A DNA stretch of 52,894 nt from Peribacillus tepidiphilus. GTDB taxonomy: Bacteria; Bacillota; Bacilli; Bacillales; DSM-1321. Positions 43,018 through 51,312 of the stretch are shown here, in pieces (position 1 is the first letter of the stretch; each line of letters opens with the position of its first letter). The notes under the pieces are model-generated. The model ran no database searches, was not told the DNA's origin, and saw only the letters and a list, made by a program, of their open reading frames with translations. The translations under genes and the position numbers were made by a program. The stretch spans positions 1-52,894 of the forward strand of contig NZ_WIAQ01000014.1 of the NCBI RefSeq assembly GCF_009466385.1, in the 5' to 3' direction.

Positions 43018-44922
43018 TACTCTCAGCTTCCCCTCATCAAACCGTACGTGAGGTTTTCCCTCATACGGCTTTCCGACGTTCTTCTCCTTTGGCTTTCGTT
43101 CCAGTCTAACTTGCTAATTTCACTAATAAGCCTTGGGTTACTTTCATAACTTCCTTCATTCTCGCATGTTTCTTCCTTTTGTTCTTCTTCTTATTCCAAA
43201 ACAGAGTAAGTCTCTCTAATACATACCAGTCCACTTTATTTAGCCACTTCTTGGCGATGGGCGAAATACTATAGTAATTCTTAAACCCTTGTAAAATTCG
43301 ATTGAGCCCCTTCACCAGTTCTTTGATGTCCATAAATAGCTTGTTCTTAGGACTCGTATATTCCTTAATCTTCATTTTCATCTTCTTCATGGCTTTCTTA
43401 CTTGGAATGTGAGACATGACATAAACTTTCGAGCCTCCCTTATTCATCACAGGGAATTTCCGATGATGTAGACCTAGAAAGTCGAATCCATTTGTGTCAT
43501 CCCAGATATTAACGAGTTTGGATTTCTCCGTGTTGATTTCAAGGTCTAGTTTCTTCATGATGGCTTTTAATACCTGGATGCTCTCCAGCGCTTGGGTTTT
43601 CGTACGACACATAATCACAAAATCATCTGCGTATCGCACCAGTTCCCCCAAATGTAGGAACTTCCTCTTCCATATCGTGTCCATATAATGGAGGTAGATG
43701 TTTGCTAAAAGAGGCGAAATGACTCCGCCCTGCGGGGTACCCTTTTCGGTGTTATGAAACTGGCCATCTTCCATTACACCTGCTCTCAGCCATTTCCGAA
43801 TCAGTTTCAATACTCGGCGATCACTGATTCTCATTTCGACTAGCTTCATCAATTTTTCTTGATTGATATTGTCAAAGTACCCTTTAATATCTACATCTAC
43901 TACCCAGTAATGGTTCCTACTCAATTTTCGAATCTTTGCGATGGCTTGGTGAGCATTTCTTTTCGGTCTGAATCCATAAGAACAGTCTTGAAAGTCTGCT
44001 TCAAAGATGGGTTCAATGACCATTTTCGTTGCCATCTGTACGATCCGGTCTTTTACCGTTGGAATTCCTAACGGTCTCATGCTTCCCTTGTTGTCTTTTG
44101 GAATATAAACTCGGCGAACAGGGCTTGGGTGAAACCTTTTGTGCTTGAGTTCTATATAGATCTCATTCAGTAAGTTTCTTTCCCCGTATTGATGGACGAT
44201 AAATTCAATAGTTTCTCCATCTACTCCGCAACTTCCTTTGTTCGCTTTTACTTTACGCCATGCCACTGCGAGAATATCCGGACGATAAATTTTATCGTAT
44301 AAGGCATGAAATCGGCGTGTTGGACTTTCCTTGGCACAAAGGTATAAAGTTTTCCAGAGTTCTCGAGCTTTGACATCGGTGTAGTTAGCCAGTTTTCCGG
44401 CATTCACTCACTCTTACCTCCTTCTAACTTATGAACGAAGTAGGGGTCCTTCCTTCTGCCACGTTATGCTCCATGGCTTCATCAGTACTATGACCCCCTC
44501 CGACTCCCTCTCCACAGTCTACCATTTCAGCTTCTGGTTTATAGGTTTCCTCTTTACTTCTTAAGAAGTGTGGAGGAGGGCCTCCCCAGTTCCGTTATCT
44601 ACTTTCTCAACATACCGCTCCCCTTACCCCGAGGGATTCTTCGGTGCTGCACTTCCAAGATCTTCACACCTTCCATAGTCTTCGCCCATATTCACCAGGC
44701 TCGACTTCCCTTTGTCCTCCAAAGGAGGTCTCTTTTGACGAGGCGGCAGGATTCACTTCATGTTACGGTCTGCTGATTTGCTCGCACTCTCTAAGAGAGT
44801 TACTTTGTCACAGGGCTTCAACCTTAGGATTTCTCCACCAGTTGCCTGTCAGCTACCGAGTGTCTTGGCATTTACTCGGGTTGGACTTGCACCAACTAGC
44901 AGATAACAGCTTAGCTGGGCAC
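43018..44922 (-). mobile_element. Group II intron, complete
   Basis: The minus-strand 5' end is at 44922 (GTGCCCAGC), about 500 bases of domain I-III sequence follow, then the reverse-transcriptase gene. A domain V hairpin (GCCGTATGAGG ... CCTCACGTACGG, near 43045-43080) and a short domain VI end close to 43018. The 5' exon ends in a terminator hairpin (44932-44958) and another hairpin abuts the 3' side. The 3' boundary is approximate. A truncated relative lies at 49208-49516. Confidence 0.85.
43106..44407 (-). CDS. ltrA: Group II intron reverse transcriptase/maturase
   Basis: 433 residues. RT motifs: RPLGIPTVKDRIVQ, CSYGFRPKRNAHQA, VVDVDIKGYFDNI (first Asp), GTPQGGVISPLLANIY and the catalytic RYADDFVIM. 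A maturase (X) domain (LVKGLNRILQGFKNYYSI) and a basic tail follow. There is no HNH endonuclease domain, so mobility would depend on nicked or single-stranded targets. It splices and reverse-transcribes its host intron. No internal stop. Confidence 0.95.
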   Translation of the reverse strand: MNAGKLANYTDVKARELWKTLYLCAKESPTRRFHALYDKIYRPDILAVAWRKVKANKGSCGVDGETIEFIVHQYGERNLLNEIYIELKHKRFHPSPVRRVYIPKDNKGSMRPLGIPTVKDRIVQMATKMVIEPIFEADFQDCSYGFRPKRNAHQAIAKIRKLSRNHYWVVDVDIKGYFDNINQEKLMKLVEMRISDRRVLKLIRKWLRAGVMEDGQFHNTEKGTPQGGVISPLLANIYLHYMDTIWKRKFLHLGELVRYADDFVIMCRTKTQALESIQVLKAIMKKLDLEINTEKSKLVNIWDDTNGFDFLGLHHRKFPVMNKGGSKVYVMSHIPSKKAMKKMKMKIKEYTSPKNKLFMDIKELVKGLNRILQGFKNYYSISPIAKKWLNKVDWYVLERLTLFWNKKKNKRKKHARMKEVMKVTQGLLVKLAS

Positions 44923-44931
44923 GCTAAACAT

Positions 44932-44958
44932 AAAAGACATGCTGTACGCATGTCTTTT
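44932..44958 (-). terminator. Terminator of the F510_1955 gene, used as intron target
   Basis: AAAAGACATGC (44932-44942) pairs with GCATGTCTTTT (44948-44958). It lies 10 bases after the stop at 44968 and immediately before the intron 5' end on the minus strand. Confidence 0.85.
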
Positions 44959-44967
44959 GAAAATTTT

Positions 44968-45942
44968 TTATATTGTCCCTTTCGATGCTAGTCTTGCCCA
45001 GCTCTCACCGTTATTTTTTGTCATGAAAATATCCCCATTCATAGTGGCTATAACAATTTCCTTCTCATTTTTCGGATTAGAGGCCATATACATGATATGA
45101 TCTTTTTCATCCAGTGCAGGGACAGAAAGAACTTCCTCCTGTTTTGAGTCTAATGATTGTTTTATGAGTATAGGCTTATTGTTCTCTACAGCAGCAAATA
45201 AAATCGATTTTTCTTGAAAGACAAAAGTCGTCGTATTTAGCTTTCGAGTAAACCGTTCAAAAGTATTTCCATTATCTTTTGAAACAAAAATTCCTTCAGA
45301 CGTACTAATGCCGACCATATTTTCGTCCGTTGGGTGGGTAGCAATCGTTCCTGCAGAAGTTGGCGGTAGACCGTTTAATTGACTTTGCGACCACGTTTTG
45401 CCGTCGTCTTTACTGTAAAATACCCCTTGTCCTAGCGTTTTGTTTCCTTCTTGGTTCACGACATAAATCGTATGGCTTTTATAGCCTACTGTCATATAAT
45501 GAAAATCAGATTCTTTATAAAATTCTAGATTCATCAATGTTTGTCCATTATCAAAGCTTTTTACAAGACCAAGAGGATTTCCTAAAGATGAACCTTCTTC
45601 TGGATGCCCCGATGAATAAAATCCATCGTCTGTAGCAGAAAAGCCCATATAATCATGCTTATTGGAAGTCGTTTCATACCACTTATTATTTTGGTAAACG
45701 TGTAAACCTTCGTGTGTAGCAAAGTAAATCGCGTTTTGATTCCCGGCATAACCGATTCCATGTAAATGCTCAATCTTTCCTTCTTTCTTCTCTTTAAAGA
45801 AAGGATTATTTGTAACAGATACATTGGATTTTGCTTGCTCTTTGCTAGTGATAAAGGACTGTTCTTTTTCATTGGATGATGAACAAGCGCTTAGAAGAAG
45901 AATGGACGATGTAATCATAATCGCTTTCGTCATTTTTTTCAT
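44968..45942 (-). CDS. F510_1955-type glycosylhydrolase-like lipoprotein (BNR repeats)
   Basis: 324 residues from the ATG after AAGGGG. The signal peptide MTKAIMITSSILLLSACSSS has a lipobox Cys. The mature part has repeated sialidase/BNR-like motifs (SKDDGKTWSQS, SKDNGNTFERF, TKNNGESWARL) forming a beta-propeller, as in the F510_1955 family, plus EHLHGIGY near the start. The substrate is unknown, and these proteins often occur beside copper genes. The promoter carries the shared box at 45983-46015. The 40-codon upstream extension runs through that promoter and is not used. Confidence 0.88.
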   Translation of the reverse strand: MKKMTKAIMITSSILLLSACSSSNEKEQSFITSKEQAKSNVSVTNNPFFKEKKEGKIEHLHGIGYAGNQNAIYFATHEGLHVYQNNKWYETTSNKHDYMGFSATDDGFYSSGHPEEGSSLGNPLGLVKSFDNGQTLMNLEFYKESDFHYMTVGYKSHTIYVVNQEGNKTLGQGVFYSKDDGKTWSQSQLNGLPPTSAGTIATHPTDENMVGISTSEGIFVSKDNGNTFERFTRKLNTTTFVFQEKSILFAAVENNKPILIKQSLDSKQEEVLSVPALDEKDHIMYMASNPKNEKEIVIATMNGDIFMTKNNGESWARLASKGTI

Positions 45943-45982
45943 TGCTGATACCCCTTTTTGTGTATGAAATAGACAAGTACAT

Positions 45983-46015
45983 TTTATAGCAGAAATATTT
46001 GCAGAATTTATGGAG
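45983..46015 (-). promoter_or_regulatory. Shared promoter box before the F510_1955 gene
   Basis: Minus strand CTCCATAAATTCTGCAAA (45998-46015), the consensus form, 9 bases, then -10 TATAAA (45983-45988), about 40 bases before the start codon. Confidence 0.8.
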
Positions 46016-46070
46016 TTTGTTTCTCTACATATAATATTAGCAACTTCTTTGTCACTCTTCACAAATCCAT

Positions 46071-46640
46071 TTAAGTTTTGTTAGTTTGAGCCGTTTTTCG
46101 ATTGATTTTCTTCCAAGTAAATATGAATAAAAATACAGACAGAAGTGTCGATACCACTTTACCTTGGCATGTCCAATTCATCAATTGATAAACCGAATAG
46201 GCTTCTAAAAGTAATGCAGGTATCTTCCCTATTGAGCTAGCAATAATAAAGATAAGTAAGGAGGTTTTTCCTATCGCTGCAACAAAGGTAACTACTCCTG
46301 ACGGAATTAAAGGAAGAAGCCGCAAAGATAGAACAAGAAAAAAGGCTTCTAAACCTTTTGCATCAAGCAAACGTCTGACTTTCGGATGAGAAAACAATTT
46401 CGTTTCAGAAAGTTTCCTAAATCCTTTACGATATAAAACAAAAGAGACAATGGCTCCGATTGCTTCCCCCGCAAAAGATAAAAAGGTGCCTTTCCAAAAC
46501 CCGAACACGGCCAAATTGGCAGCCGTTAGAAATACGCTTGGTACAAATCCTAAAATGCTTATAATAACATTTATAATGATACTAACCAGATAAGCAAAAT
46601 TTTCATAAGTGTTGAGTAGTGTAATGATTTGCTCTTTCAT
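46071..46640 (-). CDS. TVP38/TMEM64 (VTT-domain) membrane protein
   Basis: 189 residues with about five membrane helices. The VTT/SNARE-associated motif is visible as FLSFAGEAIGAIVSFVLYRKG and LRLLPLIPSGVVTFVAA. Related DedA/TVP38 proteins act in lipid handling and envelope homeostasis. It lies 12 bases after the response regulator gene, and AGGTGAAAAGAGG precedes the ATG. Third gene of the two-component operon. Confidence 0.88.
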   Translation of the reverse strand: MKEQIITLLNTYENFAYLVSIIINVIISILGFVPSVFLTAANLAVFGFWKGTFLSFAGEAIGAIVSFVLYRKGFRKLSETKLFSHPKVRRLLDAKGLEAFFLVLSLRLLPLIPSGVVTFVAAIGKTSLLIFIIASSIGKIPALLLEAYSVYQLMNWTCQGKVVSTLLSVFLFIFTWKKINRKTAQTNKT

Positions 46641-46652
46641 CCTCTTTTCACC

Positions 46653-47324
46653 TTATTCCTCCCATTTATATCCCACCCCCCAAACGGTTTGCAGAAATCG
46701 ATCTATCGGAAAACCAACTTGTCTAAGCTTTTCTCTAATATTTTTCACATGAGAATCAATAGTACGCTCTTCTGTATTTGCGTTATAGCCCCATAATGAC
46801 ATGATGATTTGTTCTCTGCTAAACACTCTGCTTGGATTTTTCAGAAAAAGCCCTAATACAGCAAACTCTTTCGGCGTTAGAAAAATCGGTTCGTTTTGAT
46901 AGTGGACTTTATGTTCGTCTTCATCCCACACTAATCCTTGAAATTCTATTTTCGAGCGCTTTCCCACGGTGCGGCGCAGCACCGCCTCTATACGGGCATG
47001 GAGCTCGGCTTCGTCAAACGGTTTTGTGATATAATCATCCGCCCCAATATTGAGCCCTTTGACTATATCTAACGTTTGATCTCTTGCGGTCACCATGATA
47101 ATAGGGACATTGGAAAACTCTTTAATTCGTTTACAAGTTTCCCACCCATCCAATTCCGGCATCATAATATCCAGCAAGACTAAATCAGCTTTGTTATTTT
47201 CTAAGTACTGTATCGCTGATAAACCGGACTCACACTTTACACAATGATATCCTTTAGGCGAAAGATAAAGATTGAGTAAATCTAACATTCGTTTTTCATC
47301 GTCAACAAGTAAAATCGTGTACAT
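46653..47324 (-). CDS. OmpR-family response regulator
   Basis: 223 residues. Receiver domain with the acidic pair DDE (8-10), phosphorylation site Asp52 in LVLLDIMMPELDG and Lys in DDYITKPFDEAE. A winged-helix DNA-binding domain follows (LTPKEFAVLGLFL, RVFSREQIIMSLWG, TIDSHVKNIREKL). Its ribosome site overlaps the last codons of the kinase gene (GGAGGGATAAGC), so the two are coupled. It is the probable binder of the five-copy promoter box. Confidence 0.95.
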   Translation of the reverse strand: MYTILLVDDEKRMLDLLNLYLSPKGYHCVKCESGLSAIQYLENNKADLVLLDIMMPELDGWETCKRIKEFSNVPIIMVTARDQTLDIVKGLNIGADDYITKPFDEAELHARIEAVLRRTVGKRSKIEFQGLVWDEDEHKVHYQNEPIFLTPKEFAVLGLFLKNPSRVFSREQIIMSLWGYNANTEERTIDSHVKNIREKLRQVGFPIDRFLQTVWGVGYKWEE

Positions 47325-47326
47325 GC

Positions 47327-48697
47327 TTATCCCTCCGGTAATGTAATAATCATTTTAGTTCCTTTTCCGTAGATACTATCCGCATAAATAGAACCTCCGT
47401 GCGCTTCAATAATTTCTTTTACTATCGCTAAGCCTAATCCCGTCCCACCGCTGGTTCTTGATCTTGATTTATCCACTCGGTATAACCGTTCAAAAATATG
47501 CGGCAAATCCTCTTCAGGGATTCCTGTTCCTTCGTCTGAAACAATAATCACAATGTTCATTTTCTCCGCCTTTACATTAATAGAGACGGTAGAACCTTGA
47601 TCAGAATATTTTAAAGCATTGTCTAACAGATTCATCATCACTTGTTCAAAACGTTTTTGATCTATATGGACAGTAATGTTTCCATCACAGTAACATACAA
47701 GAGACATTTTTTTAGTCTGAAAAGCAGGATACATTTTGTTATGCAATTTTTTTAAGAAAAAACATAAGTTTGTAGGTTCCTTATGGATTTGAAAAGAATG
47801 TTGATCCATCTGTGCTAGCTCAAAGAGATCCTTCACTAATTTTTGCATCTGCTCTGTTTCTTCGTAGATAATTGACAAATACCGATTTCTCTCTTCTTCC
47901 CCAATGTTTAGTCTCCTAGCTATATCAGCATATCCTTTTATATAAGTTAGAGGGGTACGAAGCTCATGAGAAATACTGGCGAGAAATTCTTTTCTTTCTT
48001 TTTTTAAGTATTCTAAATCCCTTGCCAATGTTTGAATCGCTTTCCCTAATTCCGCCAATTCGTCCCCTCCTTTTACATTCAAACGAACAGAAAAATCACC
48101 TTTACTCAATTTTTCGGTCGCCTGTTTCATGCGAATAAGAGGAATAGTGATAACTTTTGATAAGAAAGCAATAGTAATAATAGTTAAAAATATAGAAAGA
48201 ATTCCAACCACAATGAAATGATGCTTTAATTTATAAATCATGTTTTGAATAGAATCCGTATTTTGAAACATATAGACATACCCTTTTATCTTGCCATCAA
48301 TCCGAATCGGGCTTACTGTCGAAATATACGACTCTCTTTGCCAATTTTTTTGTACAATCATACCATCATGGGGAATGTTTTTAGCTTTGGTTTTTATAAT
48401 TCTTTTGGCAAATGGTAAAATATGATCTGAAAAATATAATACATTCCCCTTGTCATTTGTAATAACGACGTCCGTCTCCGCTTCAGACTCCATCATTGTG
48501 ACATGTTCTAACGTAGAAGGGTCATAATTTTTTTCTAATACATCGCGATGATTATTCCCTCTTGCTAGCAGTTGCTCAAATTCCTCATTAATTCTAGAAT
48601 TAACCAGAGTAACATATAATGACGCAAATAAAACCGTTTCTATTCCTAATACGAATACAAAAAATAATAGTCCTAATTTAAATGAAATTTTTCTCAC
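47327..48697 (-). CDS. Sensor histidine kinase
   Basis: About 456 residues from the GTG after AAAGGAAGG. N-terminal membrane helix (LGLLFFVFVLGIETVLFASLYV), an extracytoplasmic sensor of roughly 130 residues, a second helix (FIVVGILSIFLTIITIAFL), a HAMP domain, then HisKA with ASISHELRTPLTYIKGY. The ATPase domain carries N (NLLDNALKYSD), G1 (DEGTGIPEEDL), F (FERLYRVD) and G2 (GGTGLGLAI) boxes. It is encoded before, not after, its response regulator. The signal is unknown; a metal or envelope signal is suggested by context. Confidence 0.95.
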   Translation of the reverse strand: MRKISFKLGLLFFVFVLGIETVLFASLYVTLVNSRINEEFEQLLARGNNHRDVLEKNYDPSTLEHVTMMESEAETDVVITNDKGNVLYFSDHILPFAKRIIKTKAKNIPHDGMIVQKNWQRESYISTVSPIRIDGKIKGYVYMFQNTDSIQNMIYKLKHHFIVVGILSIFLTIITIAFLSKVITIPLIRMKQATEKLSKGDFSVRLNVKGGDELAELGKAIQTLARDLEYLKKERKEFLASISHELRTPLTYIKGYADIARRLNIGEEERNRYLSIIYEETEQMQKLVKDLFELAQMDQHSFQIHKEPTNLCFFLKKLHNKMYPAFQTKKMSLVCYCDGNITVHIDQKRFEQVMMNLLDNALKYSDQGSTVSINVKAEKMNIVIIVSDEGTGIPEEDLPHIFERLYRVDKSRSRTSGGTGLGLAIVKEIIEAHGGSIYADSIYGKGTKMIITLPEG

Positions 48698-49035
48698 TCT
48701 TGTCCTTCCTTTCAGCCCATTCACTTTTATATATTTTCGAAAAGTTGTTGTTAGATTTTTACATATTTGGAGTGATTAAATCAACCTTTTCTAAGTAACA
48801 GAATGGTATATAGAACTAAACCGTTGAGACTTAAAACTTTTGAATAAAAATCTGTATGTTCTCCTTGTTTCTGTCCTTTGGGCGATTTATATAAGAGAAG
48901 TAATTTTTATTTTATAAACTAAATTTGCAGAATTTATGGATTTCAATAAATTATAACTGTCAGGAACGATTACACTTCGAATCCGTATTCTTACTGCTAT
49001 CATAGCCATAGATTCAATAATAAGGGAAATATTTT
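48698..49035. promoter_or_regulatory. Promoter region of the two-component operon
   Basis: A non-coding leader of about 200 bases between the shared box promoter (48909-48941) and the kinase start, plus the start region of a decayed plus-strand lipoprotein gene. No hairpin with a T-tract was seen. Confidence 0.5.
48909..48941 (-). promoter_or_regulatory. Shared promoter box before the two-component operon
   Basis: Minus strand ATCCATAAATTCTGCAAA (48924-48941), 9 bases, then TAAAAT (48909-48914). Its position upstream of the kinase-regulator operon implies autoregulation. Confidence 0.65.
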
Positions 49036-49207
49036 ATGCGTAAAGCCATGATTGTCATGTTCACCTTATTGACAGTATTTAATTTGCTTTAGCCGGTTGC
49101 GGAGGGGGACTTTTTAAAAAATCTACTACTTCAGGGGAGAATAAACAAACTAAAAAGTTTGCAACAGATACCAACGAGAAAGTAAAGGACAAGAAACGAG
49201 AAAATAT
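49036..49207 (+). pseudogene. Truncated, frameshifted lipoprotein gene
   Basis: Starts MRKAMIVMFTLLTVFNL. After one missing base it reads LAGCGGGLFKKSTTSGENK, a signal peptide with lipobox and Gly-rich linker. It is cut off about 55 codons in by the group II intron fragment. The C-terminal functional part is absent, so the family cannot be named. Confidence 0.7.
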
Positions 49208-49516
49208 TATTTTACTGCTAATGCCCCCATACCCCAAGGGATTCTTCGGTGCTACACTTCCAAGTTCTTCACACCTTTTATGGTCTTCGCCCATTTCATC
49301 TAGGTTCGACTTCCCTTTGTCCTCTAAAAGAGGTCACTTTCGACGATGTGGCAGGATTCACGTGATGTTACGGTCTGTTGATTTGTTCGCACTCTCTATA
49401 TGAGAGTTACTTTGTCACAAGGCGCCGACCTAGATTTCTTCAGCAGTTTCCTGTCAGCTACCAAACGACTTGGCACTTACTCGAGTTTGATAGCAGAAAA
49501 CAGCTTGGCTAGGCAC
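49208..49516 (-). mobile_element. Group II intron 5' fragment
   Basis: About 300 bases clearly similar to the 5' part of the intron at 43018-44922 (44615-44922), same strand. The 5' end is at 49516 (GTGCC) directly after a terminator hairpin. Domains II-VI and the reverse transcriptase are missing, so it is a 3'-truncated or deleted copy. Confidence 0.85.
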
Positions 49517-49527
49517 GAATATAAAAA

Positions 49528-49547
49528 TGCCGAGAAGTGTCTCGGCA
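49528..49547 (-). terminator. Terminator of the cupredoxin gene, used as intron target
   Basis: TGCCGAGA (49528-49535) and TCTCGGCA (49540-49547) form a perfect stem, followed on the minus strand by TTTTTATATTC and then the intron 5' end. Confidence 0.85.
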
Positions 49548-49561
49548 GCCATTCCACTTTT

Positions 49562-50506
49562 TTAAGAAACTTGAACGAATCCAACCATACCAGATTCTTT
49601 ATGTCCGGGAACCGTACAATAAAATCGAAAAACACCGGTTTCGACTGGTATGAACTTCATTTCGGTTGTTTTTCCCGGTGAAGAATGAATATGAACTGTT
49701 TGATCTTTTGAATGATTCCCATGATGACTCTGTTGTAAAAGGGATGCTTTCATATTTTCAAATTCTATATCATGTTCAACTTCACCACTATTTTTGAGAA
49801 TTAAGGTTACTGGTTGTCCTACAGTAAGTTTAAAATCTTTAGGGAAGTAAGCAAATTCAGTTGCTTCAATGACTACTTTTTTCATCTTTGTACTGGAATT
49901 CAGCGGAGAGACAGACAACTTATTATTAGACATAGAGTGACTCATATGGGGGTTTTTTATAGGCACGTTATGATCTTGATCGAGCTCATTATATAAGTGG
50001 TTATACGTGTAGAAAAACAGCAGAAAGACGATTGATATTAACAGCGGGTTATGGAATATTTTGTTAATAAAAAATAAACGGTTAAAACCGGTTTCTTGTT
50101 GAAGCATGTACAAAATAATAACAATCATCCCAACAAATATGACGAGCATGACACGAATCATTGAATTTTGGTATTGCGGTAAAATCATTTCTCCTAACAT
50201 CGCTCCCATCATCCCGCCCATAATGCCCGACAGAACTCCATCCATGATTGCCATGATACTAACCGGTAAACCGACCAAAAAACCGGCTAAAAGTCCAATT
50301 CCCATTCCTAAAACGGTTGAGAAAAAGAGGTTACCGCTATACAAAATCCTAGCCAACAAGCCGCCTGTTAGCCCTACCAGCATTCCTAAAGCCATGGCCA
50401 CCATCATTCCGGTCATACATGTGATTTTCTTTCTTTTTATAAATACGAAAGCAATAACAATCAAAGACAAAATCGTTACAATGATTCCGGTTAATAATAT
50501 CGACAA
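49562..50506 (-). CDS. Membrane protein with C-terminal cupredoxin domain
   Basis: 314 residues, TTG start after GGAGGGAG. The N-terminal half has about five membrane helices, very Gly/Met-rich (GMMVAMALGMLVGLTGG, GIMGGMMGAMLGEM). A sixth helix near 160-180 is followed by a His/Ser linker and a cupredoxin fold from about 205 (VVIEATEFAYFPKDFKLTVG). Copper ligands are visible as His in EVEHDIEF and Cys/His/Met in FYCTVPGHKESGMVG. It probably binds copper at the outer face and passes it to or from membrane partners. No shared box upstream. Confidence 0.85.
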   Translation of the reverse strand: MSILLTGIIVTILSLIVIAFVFIKRKKITCMTGMMVAMALGMLVGLTGGLLARILYSGNLFFSTVLGMGIGLLAGFLVGLPVSIMAIMDGVLSGIMGGMMGAMLGEMILPQYQNSMIRVMLVIFVGMIVIILYMLQQETGFNRLFFINKIFHNPLLISIVFLLFFYTYNHLYNELDQDHNVPIKNPHMSHSMSNNKLSVSPLNSSTKMKKVVIEATEFAYFPKDFKLTVGQPVTLILKNSGEVEHDIEFENMKASLLQQSHHGNHSKDQTVHIHSSPGKTTEMKFIPVETGVFRFYCTVPGHKESGMVGFVQVS

Positions 50507-51098
50507 TAAATTCTCCCTCCCTGTAAGTTTTTATTTATACACATATATGTGAGCAAGCAGTTAGTTAGTCCTTCTTAAATTGATTAGAAGCCTTCAAAAT
50601 ATTAAACGCCTCTATAAAATCTCCATATTCATTGTTTAGTATATTAGTATATTTATTTATGTTTGCATGGTTAGAGAAAGGGACTTTTATGAAGAAGAAT
50701 CAATTAAAAACGTAATTGCTAATTCATGACAATGGGTCTTATCTCTATCTTAAAATTGTTGATATTCAAGGAAAGGTTTGAAATATAATTTTAGTACCGT
50801 AAATTGGTTAGCATGTGGAATTTAAACAAGATTGAAATGAAAATTAAGATTATTGTGTTGTAGTATTTGATTTAAATGCACAACGACGTGGTGGAGCGAG
50901 AGGAAAATACTGAATATTAAATTAATACAAGATATAAATAATGTCTTCCCGTCAATCTGTAAGAGACTAAACTTTTCCAAGATTATAATGTATACTTATT
51001 CATATAAAACGTCCAACACAGAATACTTAATGTGGAAACATAATTGAGTAAGTCAATTTATATTTAATGATACTTGATTAGATGTAAGCATATTTTTA
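50507..51098. other. Debris region
   Basis: About 590 bases without an intact gene. A plus-strand run around 50723-50911 has scattered protein-like stretches (LIHDNGSYLYLKIVDIQGK, later VVFDLNAQRRGGARGKY) in different frames, suggesting a decayed gene that I cannot name. Confidence 0.35.
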
Positions 51099-51100
51099 GT

Positions 51101-51312
51101 GATACAAATTCTCTCCACCGGTATGGAAAAACAAAAAGACTGGGTTATTAAAGAATTGCATGAAGTGTTCCAGCCAAAAGCGATTTATTTACGCAACGAT
51201 GTATATATTCGTGAATTAGAAGGGTTAGAGCAAGAGAAAGAATTTTGGTACGATGAATCTGATATCGAAGTTTGGATTGAAAAAAACGGTGTTGTTTCTA
51301 GTGGTTTAAGCA
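51101..51312 (+). pseudogene. Fragment of a class I SAM rRNA methyltransferase (RlmI-like)
   Basis: Reads MEKQKDWVIKELHEVFQPKA, IYLRNDVYIRELEGLE and ESDIEVWIEKNG, matching the region before the Rossmann fold of RlmI/YwbD-type rRNA cytosine methyltransferases. Both the PUA domain and the methyltransferase domain are missing. It is broken on its right by transposase sequence. Confidence 0.65.

Noticed and set aside
50723-50911. Gene with an RGGARGKY-like end
   Set aside because: Protein-like stretches are in different frames with several stops; a decayed gene is possible but cannot be identified.
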